NCBI RefSeq assembly: GCF_007990755.1
Contig: NZ_BJXA01000023.1
Coordinates: 1-64,000, forward strand
Source: Nocardia ninae NBRC 108245
GTDB lineage: Bacteria; Actinomycetota; Actinomycetes; Mycobacteriales; Mycobacteriaceae
Length of the DNA stretch: 64,000 nt
Direction: 5' to 3'
The translations under genes and the position numbers were made by a program. Of this stretch, positions 18,062 to 27,983 are shown one piece after another. Under the pieces are notes generated by a model, which made no database searches, had not been told where the DNA came from, and was given only the letters and a program-made list of their open reading frames with translations. Position 1 is the stretch's first letter. The number at the start of each line of letters is the position of its first letter.

Positions 18062-20907
18062 GCAAGCCCTCCGTCGTCGTACTGCGCATTGGCCCGCCCA
18101 CTGCGGACCCCACTGAGATGCCTGGTCAGGTTGTTCCGAATCTCCTCGGGATCACGGGCTCCCGATTCGTCTGCCTGGGCCAGACCGCCGGGGACGAGCT
18201 GCGCGCCCGGCGTTCGGATAGGAAGTCCACCGCTGGTGCGGCCGGTAGGTGTCGGGTGTGTCGCCTCTTCGGCCGCGGTCCAGCCGACGTCGGCGGGCGA
18301 GGTCCAGGTGCTCTCGGCGGCCTGCGACGTCGCGGGCTCGACCAGCCACTCCGACACCATGCGCTGGTAGATCGGGGTCGGCGAGGCGCCTGCCACCGGC
18401 TGCAACCGCGAGGAAGTGACCGTCGCGGGCTCGGGGGTGCGCTCGGGTGCGGGGGCAGGCGTCGGCTTGGGCGCGGGTTCCGGTACCGCGGCCGGGCGTC
18501 GCATGGGCAGGCCCGAGCGTGCGGTGCGGGTCGGCTCCCGCTCGGCGCTCGGCCCCGCCTTGTGCTGTTCGGACTCGCGCTGCTGCGGCTCCCGCGGCAC
18601 CCGCTGCTGCGGCACCGTCAGTTCCGGTTCCGGCTCGCGCTGGGACGATTCGCGCTCGGACGATTCGCGCTGGGGCGACTCGGGTTCCGGCTCGGCCCAC
18701 AGACCGGCCGGCCGCTCCGGTTCGGCGTCGGCCGCCCGGATCGGCGCGCTCACGCCCACCGTCGGCGGGCCGAAGGGGGAGCGATCATCGGTCGGGGTGT
18801 TGATCGACCACGGCTGCGTCGGCGGTTGTGCGTCGGAATCGGTGTCGGGGGTATTGGTCCGCGTCGACACCGAGACGGCGGGCTGGCCGGGCGGCTCGGC
18901 GACCCGAATGGCAGGCCTGCGCTGCGGCAGACCGGAGCTGCTCACCTCGAACCGCGGCGAGGTGTGCTGCGGCAGGCTCGGCACCGGCACCAGGGTGCGC
19001 GGCTGCGCGGGCAGGTCGTAGTCGCCGGTCAGCTCCAGCGGCTTGCCGGTCGGGTCGGTGGCGTCCAGCGGCGGCGCGACCAGCGCACCGGGCAGGTGCA
19101 CGCTCGCGGTGACGCCGGGCTGCTGCGCTGTGGTGGAGGTGCGCCGCAGGCTCGCGGTAATGGTGTGCCGCTTCGCCAGCCTGCCCACCACGAAAAGTCC
19201 CATTCGGCGGGCGGTTTCGACGGTGACCTCACCACCGGAGCTCAGCCGGTCGTTGATGGCGCGCAGATCCTCGGTAGACATGCCGAGGCCGCGGTCGATG
19301 ATCTCGATCAGATAGCCACCGTCGACGGCGCGCGAGACCGACAGCGTGACCGGTGTGGTCGGCGGCGAGTAGCGCAGCGCGTTGTCGATCAGTTCGGCGA
19401 GCAGATGCTCGATGTCGATGGCGGGTTCGCCGGCCACGATGCCGTCGGGAACGGCGCCGATCTCGACGCGCTGATAGTCCTCGACCTGGGAGACCGCGCT
19501 CCACAGCATGTCGGAGAGCTGGACCGGGTGCAGCTGACCACGGCGCAGCGCGGTACCGGCCAGCACGAGCAGGTTGTCGCCGTTGCGGCGCATCCGGGTG
19601 GCCAGGTGGTCGAGGCGGAACAGGCTCTGCAGCCGTTCGGTGTTGTCCTCGTCGTGCTCGAGGTCCTCGATCAGCGCCAGCTGCTGCTCGACCAGCGATT
19701 GGCTACGCCGCGACAGGGTTTCGAACATGCTGCCGATCTGCACCCGCAGGCGCGCCTGCTCGGCGGCCAGGTGCAGCGAGGCTTGGTGGATATCGTCGAC
19801 CGCGCGGGCCAGTTGGCCGATCTCCTCGGTGGTGCGGATGTCGACCGGCGTGATCTTCGGCGTCGCGCCGCCGGTGCGCACCACCTCGATCTCGTTCGGC
19901 AGATCGACGTGCGCGACCTGCAACGCGTCGTGGCGCAGGCGGCGAATCGGCACGACCAGCGAGCGGGCCACCGCGAGGGCCAGGGCCAGACCGGCGAGCA
20001 GCGTGGTGATCACGATCGCGACGTCGCGCAGCACCGCGCTGCGCAGCTCGATGGTTCGGTCGGCCAGCTTCGAGTCGATGGTGCCGAGCAGCGCCGTGGT
20101 GGCCTGGCGATAGGCGTCGGAGCTGGTGCGCAACGAATCGGTGATCACCGGGTTGTTGCCGAGGCTGTTCGGGTTCTGGCTGAGCGCGCCGATGCGGGTC
20201 TGCACCGCGTCGGTGAGCACCTGCGCGTTGGTCGCGGACGACGGACTCATCTGCGGATAGGAGTACGTCAGCATCATCTCGGCGCCGAGCGTGGTCAGCA
20301 TGCCCGCGAGCGCGGCCGGGTTACCGCCGCCCGCGGTCGCCGACATGATCTGTTCCTGGGTGAGCAGGCGGGAGGCGTTGGCGATCAAGCCCAGCTGCAG
20401 GAAGTAGCGCTGGATGACGATCTCCTCGATCGACGAGGACACCGAGATCGCCGTGATGATCCGGGTGCCGACCTCGTCGACCTGTCCGCCGATGGTCGCG
20501 GGGGAGGAGGTGCGCAGGCCGTTGCGCATGGTGCGGGCCACCGCGATGGCCGCGGGTAGTTCCTTGGTGGTGCCGTCGTCGGATTTCTTCGTCCGCAGCG
20601 CGGTTTCCAGATCGATGGCCGCCTGATCGAACTTGGCGGCGACCGAGTCGATCGGGTCCTCGGGCCTGGCGTTGACCGCGGCGATCGCGAGTTGTTCGGT
20701 GGCTTCGCCGAATTCGAGCATCGGGCGCAGGATGCGGGCCTGCTCGGTAGCCGCGTCGAGCTTCGAGATCACCCCGAGCTCGTCCTTGATGCGCAGTCCG
20801 GCGAAGGCGGAGGCGAGCAGCACCGGCAGCAGCAGGACGATGCCGACCTTGCGCGTGACCGACATGTTGGACAGGCTGAATTGCCAGGAACGCGGTGCAG
20901 CTTCCAT
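18058..20907 (-). CDS. cvnA: conservon sensor kinase-like protein CvnA
   Basis: 949 residues from ATG 20907, preceded by GGAAGCGG. An N-terminal transmembrane helix (about 20-40), a nitrate-sensor-like extracellular helical domain, a second transmembrane helix (about 300-325, [19 protein letters not shown]), a HAMP region and a HATPase domain follow. The HATPase has N-box [13 protein letters not shown]-box DRGLGM and [12 protein letters not shown]. The dimerisation stretch has [23 protein letters not shown]. The last 330 residues are Pro/Glu/Arg-rich and disordered. The 29 residues of the longer ORF upstream (start 20991) are not hydrophobic and are omitted. Confidence 0.9.
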   Translation of the reverse strand: MEAAPRSWQFSLSNMSVTRKVGIVLLLPVLLASAFAGLRIKDELGVISKLDAATEQARILRPMLEFGEATEQLAIAAVNARPEDPIDSVAAKFDQAAIDLETALRTKKSDDGTTKELPAAIAVARTMRNGLRTSSPATIGGQVDEVGTRIITAISVSSSIEEIVIQRYFLQLGLIANASRLLTQEQIMSATAGGGNPAALAGMLTTLGAEMMLTYSYPQMSPSSATNAQVLTDAVQTRIGALSQNPNSLGNNPVITDSLRTSSDAYRQATTALLGTIDSKLADRTIELRSAVLRDVAIVITTLLAGLALALAVARSLVVPIRRLRHDALQVAHVDLPNEIEVVRTGGATPKITPVDIRTTEEIGQLARAVDDIHQASLHLAAEQARLRVQIGSMFETLSRRSQSLVEQQLALIEDLEHDEDNTERLQSLFRLDHLATRMRRNGDNLLVLAGTALRRGQLHPVQLSDMLWSAVSQVEDYQRVEIGAVPDGIVAGEPAIDIEHLLAELIDNALRYSPPTTPVTLSVSRAVDGGYLIEIIDRGLGMSTEDLRAINDRLSSGGEVTVETARRMGLFVVGRLAKRHTITASLRRTSTTAQQPGVTASVHLPGALVAPPLDATDPTGKPLELTGDYDLPAQPRTLVPVPSLPQHTSPRFEVSSSGLPQRRPAIRVAEPPGQPAVSVSTRTNTPDTDSDAQPPTQPWSINTPTDDRSPFGPPTVGVSAPIRAADAEPERPAGLWAEPEPESPQRESSERESSQREPEPELTVPQQRVPREPQQRESEQHKAGPSAEREPTRTARSGLPMRRPAAVPEPAPKPTPAPAPERTPEPATVTSSRLQPVAGASPTPIYQRMVSEWLVEPATSQAAESTWTSPADVGWTAAEEATHPTPTGRTSGGLPIRTPGAQLVPGGLAQADESGARDPEEIRNNLTRHLSGVRSGRANAQYDDGGLA

Positions 20908-21270
20908 TCCGCTTCCGTCGCCTCCACTCCGCGCATGGTCCCCGAATGGTGGCTGTCTAGGAGCAGTCTGGATCAACCCGCCGAGAACCAACTCAAGGTC
21001 TTCTTTTTACCGCACGGAACATACCGTGCTGACTGGCCGTCGGCAATCCGTAGGGACTGGGTCTGCCGATGGCCGAATATGGCTACGCGGAACAGGTTTC
21101 GCGCTGTTTGAGTTAGTGAGTCTACATACTTCCTGGACGATTGATCTATACGGCGTGCGATCGCTGATAGCTGACCGGCTGCTGGTGTCCGTGTGCCGGG
21201 CCGAGCCCGGCGCGGCGTGTCGAGCCTCCCCTCTCAGTCGCCTCTCAGTCGATACGGTCAAACTGGTCGC
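20908..21270. other. divergent intergenic region cvnA / mprA
   Basis: 363 nt between the conservon and mprA. The part at about 20995-21180 is AT-richer than its surroundings. The right end holds a tandem TCTCAGT repeat (21231-21251). No gene is seen. Confidence 0.6.
21231..21251 (+). promoter_or_regulatory. tandem TCTCAGT repeat, putative MprA box upstream of mprA
   Basis: CTCTCAGTCG occurs twice with an 11-bp period, ending 19 nt before the mprA ATG. Tandem TCTCAG-type repeats are the known binding motif of MprA, and the same arrangement lies before pepD. Autoregulation is inferred. Confidence 0.7.
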
Positions 21271-21957
21271 ATGCGCATTCTGGTAGTCGACGACGATCGC
21301 GCCGTTCGGGAGTCGCTGCGCCGGTCACTGACCTTCAACGGCTACTCCGTCGACCTGGCCGTGGACGGTGTCGACGCGCTCGACAAGGCGACGAGCCAGC
21401 GGCCCGACGCCTTGGTGCTCGACGTGATGATGCCCCGGATGGACGGCCTCGAGGTCTGTAGGCGCTTGCGCAGCACCGGTGACGATCTTCCGATTTTGGT
21501 TTTGACGGCACGGGATTCGGTCTCCGAGCGAGTTGCCGGACTCGATGCCGGCGCCGACGATTATTTGCCGAAACCGTTCGCGTTGGAAGAATTGCTCGCG
21601 CGTTTGCGCGCGCTGCTGCGCCGCACGACCGCCGATCCCGGCGAGGTTTCCGAGGCAATGACCTTCGCGGATTTGTCGCTGGATCCGGTGACCCGCGAGG
21701 TTTCCCGCGGCGAGCGCGGGATCAGCCTCACCCGCACCGAGTTCTCCCTCCTGGAAATGCTGATGGCCAATCCGCGCCGGGTGCTGACCCGCAGTCGCAT
21801 CCTGGAGGAGGTCTGGGGTTACGACTTCCCGACCTCCGGCAACGCGCTCGAGGTCTACATCGGCTATTTGCGCCGCAAGACCGAGGCCGAGGGCGAGACG
21901 CGCCTCATCCACACCGTGCGCGGTGTCGGTTACGTGCTGCGGGAGACGCCCCCGTAG
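21271..21957 (+). CDS. mprA: response regulator MprA
   Basis: 228 residues, OmpR/PhoB type. The receiver domain has acidic residues D7-D9, phospho-acceptor Asp51 ([12 protein letters not shown]), and conserved [14 protein letters not shown] and ADDYLPKPF. The C-terminal winged helix carries [13 protein letters not shown] and [12 protein letters not shown]. The sequence is very close to mycobacterial MprA, which controls the cell-envelope stress response including pepD. ATG 21271 is the family start; the longer ORF upstream is discarded. Confidence 0.96.
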   Translation: MRILVVDDDRAVRESLRRSLTFNGYSVDLAVDGVDALDKATSQRPDALVLDVMMPRMDGLEVCRRLRSTGDDLPILVLTARDSVSERVAGLDAGADDYLPKPFALEELLARLRALLRRTTADPGEVSEAMTFADLSLDPVTREVSRGERGISLTRTEFSLLEMLMANPRRVLTRSRILEEVWGYDFPTSGNALEVYIGYLRRKTEAEGETRLIHTVRGVGYVLRETPP

Positions 21958-21967
21958 GGGGAAGGTC

Positions 21968-23422
21968 ATGGCACGAACTGTTCCCAAGCGGCCGGTGGTC
22001 GCCGGGCTCGGACAGCGTCCGCCCGATCCGGCGGAGATGCGTCCGCCGATCCCGCTCACCCGCTCCGTCTCGCTGCGCTGGCGGGTGACGCTGCTCGCCG
22101 CCTCGGTGGTGGCGATCGCGGTCGCGGTGACCTCGATCGCGGCGTACGCGCTGGTCGCGCGCGCCCTGTACGCGAACGTGGATACCGAGTTGCGCAGCCG
22201 AGCGAACGCGGTGACCGCCATCGATCCGTACGGCTTCAACCTGCAGAATCTGGCGCTGGCGACCGCGTTCTACCCCGACACCGGCATCGTGCTGATCTAT
22301 CCCGACATCGGCCCGTATTCGGTACCGCAGGCGACTATTCCACCGGTCGGCCCGCCGGAGTGGGCGGTGTTCCACGGCCAGGCGAGCTCGTCGTTGCGCA
22401 CCGTCGCCAATCAGCGCGTGCTCGCGGTACGCACGAACGAGGGCGCGACCCTGGTGATTTCGCAGCGGCTGGAGCCGACCCGCAACGTGCTCGATCGTCT
22501 CGCGTGGTTGCTGTTCGTCGTCGGTGGCTGCGGCGTCGTGCTGGCCGCCGCGGCGGGAACGGCCGTCGGCCGCACCGGCCTGCGCCCGATCGGACGGCTG
22601 ACCGCCGCCACCGAGCGGATCGCCCGCACCGACGACCTGACGCCCATCCCGGTGACCGGCGACGACGAACTCGCCAGGCTCACCGAGAGTTTCAACGCCA
22701 TGCTGCGCGCGCTGGCCGAATCACGGGATCGGCAGCGGCGGTTGGTCGCCGACGCCGGGCACGAACTGCGCACCCCGCTCACGTCGCTGCGCACGAACAC
22801 CGAGCTGCTGATGGCGTCGAGTCGCCCCGGCGCCCCGCGCATTCCGGACGAGGACATGGCCGAGCTGCGCTCGGATGTGATGGCGCAGATCGAGGAGTTG
22901 TCGAACCTGGTCGGCGACCTGGTCGATCTGGCGCGCGAGGACGCACCCGAAACCGTGTACGAGCGAGTCGATCTCGGCGAGGTAGCCGAGCGGGCGCTGG
23001 AACGGGCCCGGCGGCGCCGTGGCTCGGTGGAGTTCGTCTCGGCGTTCCAGCCCTGGTTCGTCTACGGCCACGAGGCAGGCCTCGAACGCGCGATTCTCAA
23101 CGTGCTCGACAACGCCGCGAAGTGGAGTCCGGCGGGCGCGCAGGTCTACGTCGAGATGCGCGAAACCGGGCGCGGCTTGCTCGAATTGACCGTGGACGAT
23201 GCAGGCCCCGGTATTCCGCCGGGCGAACGTGAGCTGGTGTTCGAGCGCTTCTACCGGACCACCGCCTCGCGCTCCATGCCCGGTTCGGGGCTCGGCCTGG
23301 CGATCGTCAAGCAGGTCGTGACGAAACACGGCGGCACGATCGGCATCGAGACCTCCAGCCGGGGCGGCGCGCGAATCCGGATCGTCCTGCCCGGTGAAGC
23401 CGGTCGGCCGGTGGAGGCCTGA
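21968..23422 (+). CDS. mprB: sensor histidine kinase MprB
   Basis: 484 residues from ATG 21968 (GGGGGAAGG upstream). Two transmembrane segments (about 30-55 and 180-205) bracket an extracytoplasmic sensor domain. HAMP follows, then the dimerisation/phospho-acceptor H265 in DAGHELRTPLTSLRTNTELL. The ATPase boxes are NVLDNAAKWSP, DDAGPGIP and GSGLGLAIVKQVV. It starts 10 nt after mprA and is the cognate kinase, sensing envelope stress in mycobacteria. Confidence 0.95.
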   Translation: MARTVPKRPVVAGLGQRPPDPAEMRPPIPLTRSVSLRWRVTLLAASVVAIAVAVTSIAAYALVARALYANVDTELRSRANAVTAIDPYGFNLQNLALATAFYPDTGIVLIYPDIGPYSVPQATIPPVGPPEWAVFHGQASSSLRTVANQRVLAVRTNEGATLVISQRLEPTRNVLDRLAWLLFVVGGCGVVLAAAAGTAVGRTGLRPIGRLTAATERIARTDDLTPIPVTGDDELARLTESFNAMLRALAESRDRQRRLVADAGHELRTPLTSLRTNTELLMASSRPGAPRIPDEDMAELRSDVMAQIEELSNLVGDLVDLAREDAPETVYERVDLGEVAERALERARRRRGSVEFVSAFQPWFVYGHEAGLERAILNVLDNAAKWSPAGAQVYVEMRETGRGLLELTVDDAGPGIPPGERELVFERFYRTTASRSMPGSGLGLAIVKQVVTKHGGTIGIETSSRGGARIRIVLPGEAGRPVEA

Positions 23423-23605
23423 AAACGCGCGCTCGGCAAAGCCGGGCTCGGAGGAGTACGAGATCCGTATAACAGGTGTTCCAGGTACTGGGATCCGGTG
23501 AATTCGACGGCGCGCGAAGCGTGCGCCGGACCCGTATTGTGTGGCGGGGGAAGCGGCCTGCGCGGCCGCGAAGAGGGTACACAGTCTCGGACAATTGAAA
23601 GCACG

Positions 23606-23625
23606 GTCTCAGTCCGCTCTCAGTA
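23606..23625 (+). promoter_or_regulatory. tandem TCTCAGT repeat, putative MprA box upstream of pepD
   Basis: TCTCAGT at 23607-23613 and 23618-23624, 11 bp apart, as before mprA. It lies about 50 nt before the pepD ATG. It implies separate MprA control of pepD, as described in mycobacteria. Confidence 0.7.
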
Positions 23626-23672
23626 GTCGCCGTCAAGCTGGTCGGCAGACGCTGAGGAGAAACGAGGAGTCC

Positions 23673-25139
23673 ATGACCGAGGATTCGAAGGACCGGCGGG
23701 ACGAGCCGGCGCACACCGCACCGGATCAGCCCAACCCGACCGATCAGATCCCGGCCGCACCGGCAAGCCCCGGCGGCGCGCCGTACGGGCCAGACGCCGC
23801 CTACTCGCCGCACGGGTCCGGGTACGGGCCGTACGAGGCACCGCCGTCGCCGTACCAGGCGCAGCAGTCGATGGGCCAGTATCCACCGCATCAGCACACT
23901 CAGCCGTTTCCCGGCCCGGAGTACGGCGGGCAGCCGTTCGATCAGCAGACGGCGCAGGGCGCGCCGTTCGATCAGCAGGGCGCGCCGTTCGGGGCGCATG
24001 CGCAGCCCGCCAAGCGTCCGTTCCGGACCGGCCTGGTGCTTGGCGCGGTCGCCCTGGCCTTGGTCAGCGGTGGCGTCGGCGGCGCGGTCGGTGCGCTGGC
24101 CACCCACTCCGACGACGGCCGCTCGACGATCAGCAACGCGCTCGATCAGCCGAAACCCAATGTCAACAACGTCTCCAACGCCCCGGCGGGCTCGACCCAG
24201 GCGGTCGCGCAGAAGGTGCTGCCCAGCGTGGTGATGATCAAGGTGGCCAGCAGCCGCGCCGAGGGCGAGGGCTCCGGTGTGGTGCTGTCCTCCGACGGCC
24301 TGATCCTGACCAACAACCACGTGGCCGCGGGCGGCGGACCCAACGCCAAGATGGAGGTGCTGTTCTCCGACGGCAGCTCCGCGCCCGCAACCATCGTCGG
24401 CGCCGATCCGGTCTCCGACCTCGCCGTCATCAAGGTCCAGGGCAAGACCGGCTTGACCCCGATCGAGCTCGGCACCTCGGAGAACCTTCAGGTCGGCCAG
24501 TCGGTCGTGGCGATCGGCTCGCCGCTCGGCCTGGCGGGCACCGTGACCACCGGCATCGTCTCCGCGCTGAACCGCCCGGTGTCGACGCAAGGCGAGGGCC
24601 CGCAGAATCCGGCCGGGGTGAACCCGGTGATCGACGCCATCCAGACCGATGCCGCGATCAACCCCGGTAACTCCGGCGGTGCGCTGGTCGACGGCAACGG
24701 CAAGCTCATCGGCATCAACACCGCGATCGCCAGCCTCGGCGCAGGCGAGCCCGGCGTCGGGCAGCAGAGCGGCTCGATCGGACTCGGGTTCGCCATCCCG
24801 GTCGACCAGGCCCGCCGGGTGGCCGACGAGCTCATCAAGACCGGCCACGCCACCTACGCGCAGATCGGCGTCAAGATCCAGGCGCAGGACTCGATCAACG
24901 GCGCACGGGTGCTGGAGTCCACCCCGGACGGCCCGGCCGCGAAGGCGGGCATCCCCGCAGGCGTGATCATCACCAAACTCAACGATCGCAGCATCAACAC
25001 CGGCGACGCGCTCGTCGCCGCGGTTCGCTCGCACCAACCAGGAGACAAGGTGAAAGTCACCTATACCGATGAACGAGGCAGCAACTCCAAGACCGTCGAG
25101 GTGACCCTCACCGGTGCGCCCGCGGACGGCGGGCGATGA
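23673..25139 (+). CDS. pepD: HtrA-family serine protease PepD
   Basis: 488 residues. A Pro/Gln/Tyr-rich cytosolic N-terminus (1 to about 110) precedes a single transmembrane helix (TGLVLGAVALALVSGGVGGA) and a trypsin-like domain. The triad is His216 (LTNNHVA), Asp249 (SDLAVIK) and Ser334 (NPGNSGGALVDG). A C-terminal PDZ domain contains GPAAKAGIPAGVIITKLND. Family role: extracytoplasmic quality control and tuning of MprAB signalling. ATG 23673 follows CGAGGAG. The stop region overlaps ATGATG codons in frame with moaB2. Confidence 0.95.
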   Translation: MTEDSKDRRDEPAHTAPDQPNPTDQIPAAPASPGGAPYGPDAAYSPHGSGYGPYEAPPSPYQAQQSMGQYPPHQHTQPFPGPEYGGQPFDQQTAQGAPFDQQGAPFGAHAQPAKRPFRTGLVLGAVALALVSGGVGGAVGALATHSDDGRSTISNALDQPKPNVNNVSNAPAGSTQAVAQKVLPSVVMIKVASSRAEGEGSGVVLSSDGLILTNNHVAAGGGPNAKMEVLFSDGSSAPATIVGADPVSDLAVIKVQGKTGLTPIELGTSENLQVGQSVVAIGSPLGLAGTVTTGIVSALNRPVSTQGEGPQNPAGVNPVIDAIQTDAAINPGNSGGALVDGNGKLIGINTAIASLGAGEPGVGQQSGSIGLGFAIPVDQARRVADELIKTGHATYAQIGVKIQAQDSINGARVLESTPDGPAAKAGIPAGVIITKLNDRSINTGDALVAAVRSHQPGDKVKVTYTDERGSNSKTVEVTLTGAPADGGR

Positions 25140-25219
25140 TGCGGGTGCTGCAGGGTGGCTGGACACCGCTGCTCGACACGGCCGCAGAGGTTATCCGCAC
25201 AAGCGCTACGGTGAGCACC

Positions 25220-25714
25220 ATGGAAATCGATGCTCCGGTGGCGGGGCGTGCTCTGGTGGTGGTCGTCGATGATCGAACGGCGCATGGAGGTGTTGACTCG
25301 CTCGGCCCGCTGGTCACTGAGCTGCTCACCGAGGCAGGCTTCCTCGTCGACGCGTCGGTGTCGGTGCAGGCCGACGAGGTCGAGATCCGCAACGCGCTGA
25401 ACACCGCGGTGATCGGCGGTGTCGACCTGGTCATCTCGGTCGGCGGCACCGGCATGTCCCCGCGTGACGTGACGCCCGAGGCCACCTCGCAGGTGCTCGA
25501 TCGCGAGTTGACCGGCATCAGCGAGGCGCTGCGTGCGTCCGGCCGGGTGGCCGGTTCGCTCGACGCGGGCCTCTCGCGCGGTGTGGCCGGCATTTCCGGC
25601 AGCACCCTGGTGGTCAACCTGCCCGGCACCCGGGCCGCCGTGCGCGACGGAATGGCGACGCTCGGCCCGCTTGCCAGCAAGGTGATCGGCGAACTGTCCG
25701 GATTGGTCGAATAA
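25220..25714 (+). CDS. moaB2: molybdopterin-binding MoaB2/MogA-like protein
   Basis: 164 residues. Molybdopterin-adenylation fold with LVISVGGTGMSPRDVTPEAT (the GGTG motif), RALVVVVDDRTAHG near the start and AGLSRGVAGISGSTLVVNLPGT. It would act in molybdenum cofactor synthesis; position after pepD matches Rv0984. ATG 25220 gives the family N-terminus. An ATG at 25136 overlapping the pepD stop would add 28 residues unlike the family, but would couple translation, so it cannot be excluded. Confidence 0.88.
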   Translation: MEIDAPVAGRALVVVVDDRTAHGGVDSLGPLVTELLTEAGFLVDASVSVQADEVEIRNALNTAVIGGVDLVISVGGTGMSPRDVTPEATSQVLDRELTGISEALRASGRVAGSLDAGLSRGVAGISGSTLVVNLPGTRAAVRDGMATLGPLASKVIGELSGLVE

Positions 25715-25905
25715 TTTCGGGCTCCGGTTCTTCCGACGACATCCCTCGCCCGGCCGCTCGCCGGGCGAGGGATGCGGCGCGTCTCGCCGAAATTTTCGGC
25801 GACACCCTCCCAGACACCACGAGCGACGAACGCGGAGACGACTCCGGCAACGAGTCCTCGTCCGATGATTGGCTGCGTGCGCAGAAGCCGCCGCACCACG
25901 GTTGA
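25714..25905 (+). CDS. small acidic ORF after moaB2, start codon non-standard (ATT?)
   Basis: An open frame of 63 codons contains ARDAARLAEIFGDTLP, an acidic stretch and ends SDDWLRAQKPPHHG. Third codon positions are nearly all G/C, as in real genes here, and the C-terminal DWLRxxxPPHHG pattern looks like that of small proteins I associate with this locus in actinobacteria. No ATG, GTG or TTG exists in frame. ATT at 25714 overlaps the moaB2 TAA exactly where a TAATG junction would be expected. It could be an ATT-initiated gene or one that has lost its start. Confidence 0.6.
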   Translation: MSGSGSSDDIPRPAARRARDAARLAEIFGDTLPDTTSDERGDDSGNESSSDDWLRAQKPPHHG

Positions 25906-26413
25906 TTGCCCAAATCTACGTAGTAGCTACGTATCGAGAAGTTGGCTCGCCGTAATTTACTTGTGATTGTTTCACATCGCCGTTATTCGGCCGATATATG
26001 TACGGCTCTGTCCCGTATTCAGCGCTTGGCGCTTTAGTGACTTCATCAGCACCGGCCGGTCGGTCTCGACTGTCTCCGCCACTAATAAATGCACGCCAAA
26101 CGATGTTTGCATGTTAACGAATGTGATTTACATCACATTGATCTTTACGAAAGCTTGCGTTGCAGCGCCGTTACCTAGCGTTTAATGTTCGCACGAGCCA
26201 CCCACACTGGACTTCCTGGGCCCGGGTGCGGCACGTACGTGTCGACCCGGCGGAACCTGGCTCGGTTCCGGTCGCCAGCCGGAGCGTCGCGCCGAACTAA
26301 ATTGTCGGTTACACACTGGCAACAAAGGCGCGACAAACTGAGCTGGGCCTGCGAGGACCACCTGTCCAACCTCGATGGTCGAGGTTGACTGTTTTAACCT
26401 GATGAGGGGAAGT
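25906..26413. other. AT-rich control region before the porin genes
   Basis: 508 nt with markedly lower G+C than the flanks, mainly 25920-26180, including the palindrome at 25917. The short ORFs in it have no coding character. It probably holds the porin promoter(s) and a long leader. No gene is seen. Confidence 0.6.
25917..25933. promoter_or_regulatory. TACGTAG-TAG-CTACGTA palindrome
   Basis: Perfect 7-bp arms with a 3-nt spacer. The 14-mer GTAGCTACGTATCG at 25923-25936 recurs exactly at 49442-49455 upstream of the M23 gene. Possible operator for envelope genes; the regulator is unknown. Confidence 0.5.
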
Positions 26414-27088
26414 ATGAGCGAGAACCGCACCAACGGTCTGCGCCGCGGAGCCCGCGTAGCGGGCGTCGGCGCTGCCGCTGCCGTGGCCATGGGCCTGCTT
26501 TCGACCGGCGCCGCCAGCGCCGATGTTTTTGTGCCGTTGCCGGACGGCCAGAAGAGTGGCCCGGGTGTGACCATTACCCGGACCGGAGAGCATGCCGTCG
26601 TGTCGCCGTCGCTCGCGGCCAACGGCGCGGGCCGCGTTGTCTGGGTTTCCGGCAACGCGTCGGCGGATGTCACCGAAACCCCGGAAGGCAAGGTCGGCCC
26701 CTGGAACGGCGCGACCAACAACCCCGGCACCAACAACTCCTCGACGCACGGTACGTCGCAGCTGAACACCGGCTACATCATCGGATGTCAGGTCAGCATC
26801 GCCGATGACGCGATCAGCCTCGGCCTTTCGGCCAACGCCAATCTCACCAGCGGTGGCCTCGGTGGTTCGTTCGGCATCAACCTCGGTCCGGGCGACGTGA
26901 AGTTCGTGCAGATCGAACTGAAGGACATCACCAAGCCGGGTTCCTACTCCGTGGAGTACCAGGACGTCGAGATGGAGATCCAGGGCTGCGCGGGCTACGC
27001 CCAGGCCCGCTCCTACACCGTGGTCGAGATCATCGGTGACCACTACTCGAAGACCACCCTCTACGGGATGCCGTTCAGCATTGGCTGA
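26414..27088 (+). CDS. MspA-family porin, copy 1
   Basis: 224-residue precursor. Signal peptide with Arg-rich start and core VAGVGAAAAVAMGLLSTGAASA, cleaved before DVFVPLPDG. MspA hallmarks are SLAANGAGRVVWVSGNASA, TGYIIGCQVSIADD and QGCAGYAQARSYTVVEI, with two Cys. Family members form octameric outer-membrane pores in the mycolate layer for small hydrophilic solutes. It carries an insert (NNPGTNNSSTHGTSQ) absent from the next two copies. ATG 26414 follows GAGGGGAAG. Confidence 0.94.
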   Translation: MSENRTNGLRRGARVAGVGAAAAVAMGLLSTGAASADVFVPLPDGQKSGPGVTITRTGEHAVVSPSLAANGAGRVVWVSGNASADVTETPEGKVGPWNGATNNPGTNNSSTHGTSQLNTGYIIGCQVSIADDAISLGLSANANLTSGGLGGSFGINLGPGDVKFVQIELKDITKPGSYSVEYQDVEMEIQGCAGYAQARSYTVVEIIGDHYSKTTLYGMPFSIG

Positions 27089-27150
27089 CGACTGTCGACT
27101 GTCGAAAACTCTTCTCGCTGAAACGAACTCAACCCCTGAGGGAATTACAC

Positions 27151-27819
27151 ATGATCAACCGTAAGAACGTGGCGCGGGCAGCCGGTGTCTGTGCCGCCGC
27201 AACCATCGCCGTGGGCCTGTTCTCCACCGGTGCCGCGAACGCGGACACCTTCGTGCCGCTGCCGGGTGGCGAGATCACCAAGACGCTGTCCGACGGCACC
27301 GTGGTGACGGTCCGTCTGGTCAACGAATCCGCCAACATCAACCCGTCCCTGGGCTCGACCCCGGTGCACCGCAACGCGTGGGTGTCCGGTTCGGCGCGGG
27401 TCGAGGTGTCCGGTGACGGCGCCACGGGCGGCAAGATCCGTCCGGGCTACGTGGTCGGCTGCCAGGTCAACATCGACGGCGGCGGCGCTTCGGCCGGCGT
27501 CGAGGCCAGTGGCAAGTGGGACGGTAGCGACGGTGACGTCGGCGTCAACGGTGGCGGCAACCTGAGCCTCGGCCCCGGCCAGGCGAAGGCCTTCTACCTG
27601 CTCGATCGTGAAGTGGCCGACGACTTCGGCAACGAAGATCACTCCAGCCAGATCACGTTCAAGGGCACCAACGGCTCGGTCACCTGGGCCGACTCCACCA
27701 TCGGCCTGTCCGGCTGCGGCGGCTACGCGCAGGCTCGCGCGTTCGTCAAGGTCAAGGTCGAGACCGACAACGTCATGTCGTACGTGACGCTGTGGGGCCA
27801 GCCCTTCAGCCTCGGCTGA
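27151..27819 (+). CDS. MspA-family porin, copy 2
   Basis: 222-residue precursor, signal peptide ending NADTFVP. It shares with copy 3 the block ETTKTLADGT-like EITKTLSDGTVV, GYVVGCQVNIDGGG and SGCGGYAQARAF. It is a mycomembrane porin. It begins 62 nt after copy 1 with CTGAGGGA upstream and is followed by a hairpin, so copies 1 and 2 may share a transcript. Confidence 0.95.
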   Translation: MINRKNVARAAGVCAAATIAVGLFSTGAANADTFVPLPGGEITKTLSDGTVVTVRLVNESANINPSLGSTPVHRNAWVSGSARVEVSGDGATGGKIRPGYVVGCQVNIDGGGASAGVEASGKWDGSDGDVGVNGGGNLSLGPGQAKAFYLLDREVADDFGNEDHSSQITFKGTNGSVTWADSTIGLSGCGGYAQARAFVKVKVETDNVMSYVTLWGQPFSLG

Positions 27820-27846
27820 CGCCGAACACTCAACTCGCACAACTCG

Positions 27847-27878
27847 AGCGGACCCGTCGCTACCGCGACGGGTCCGCT
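27847..27878 (+). terminator. hairpin between porin copies 2 and 3
   Basis: A 14-bp perfect stem (AGCGGACCCGTCGC) with TACC loop, followed by TGCTGTTGCTGT. It probably ends the copy 1-2 transcript. Confidence 0.7.
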
Positions 27879-27983
27879 TGCTGTTGCTGTCTGCCGCCGA
27901 CCGCACTGCCCACCCCGAAGGCGGCCGCGTCGGCACAGCTCTGCTCGCTGCCTGAGAATTCGTTCCGCTAGGGGTCGACAACC

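Noticed and set aside
18118-20559. 813-residue open frame on the plus strand
   Set aside because: Antisense shadow of cvnA; composition is Arg/Gly-rich with no motif, while the minus strand encodes a clear HATPase protein.
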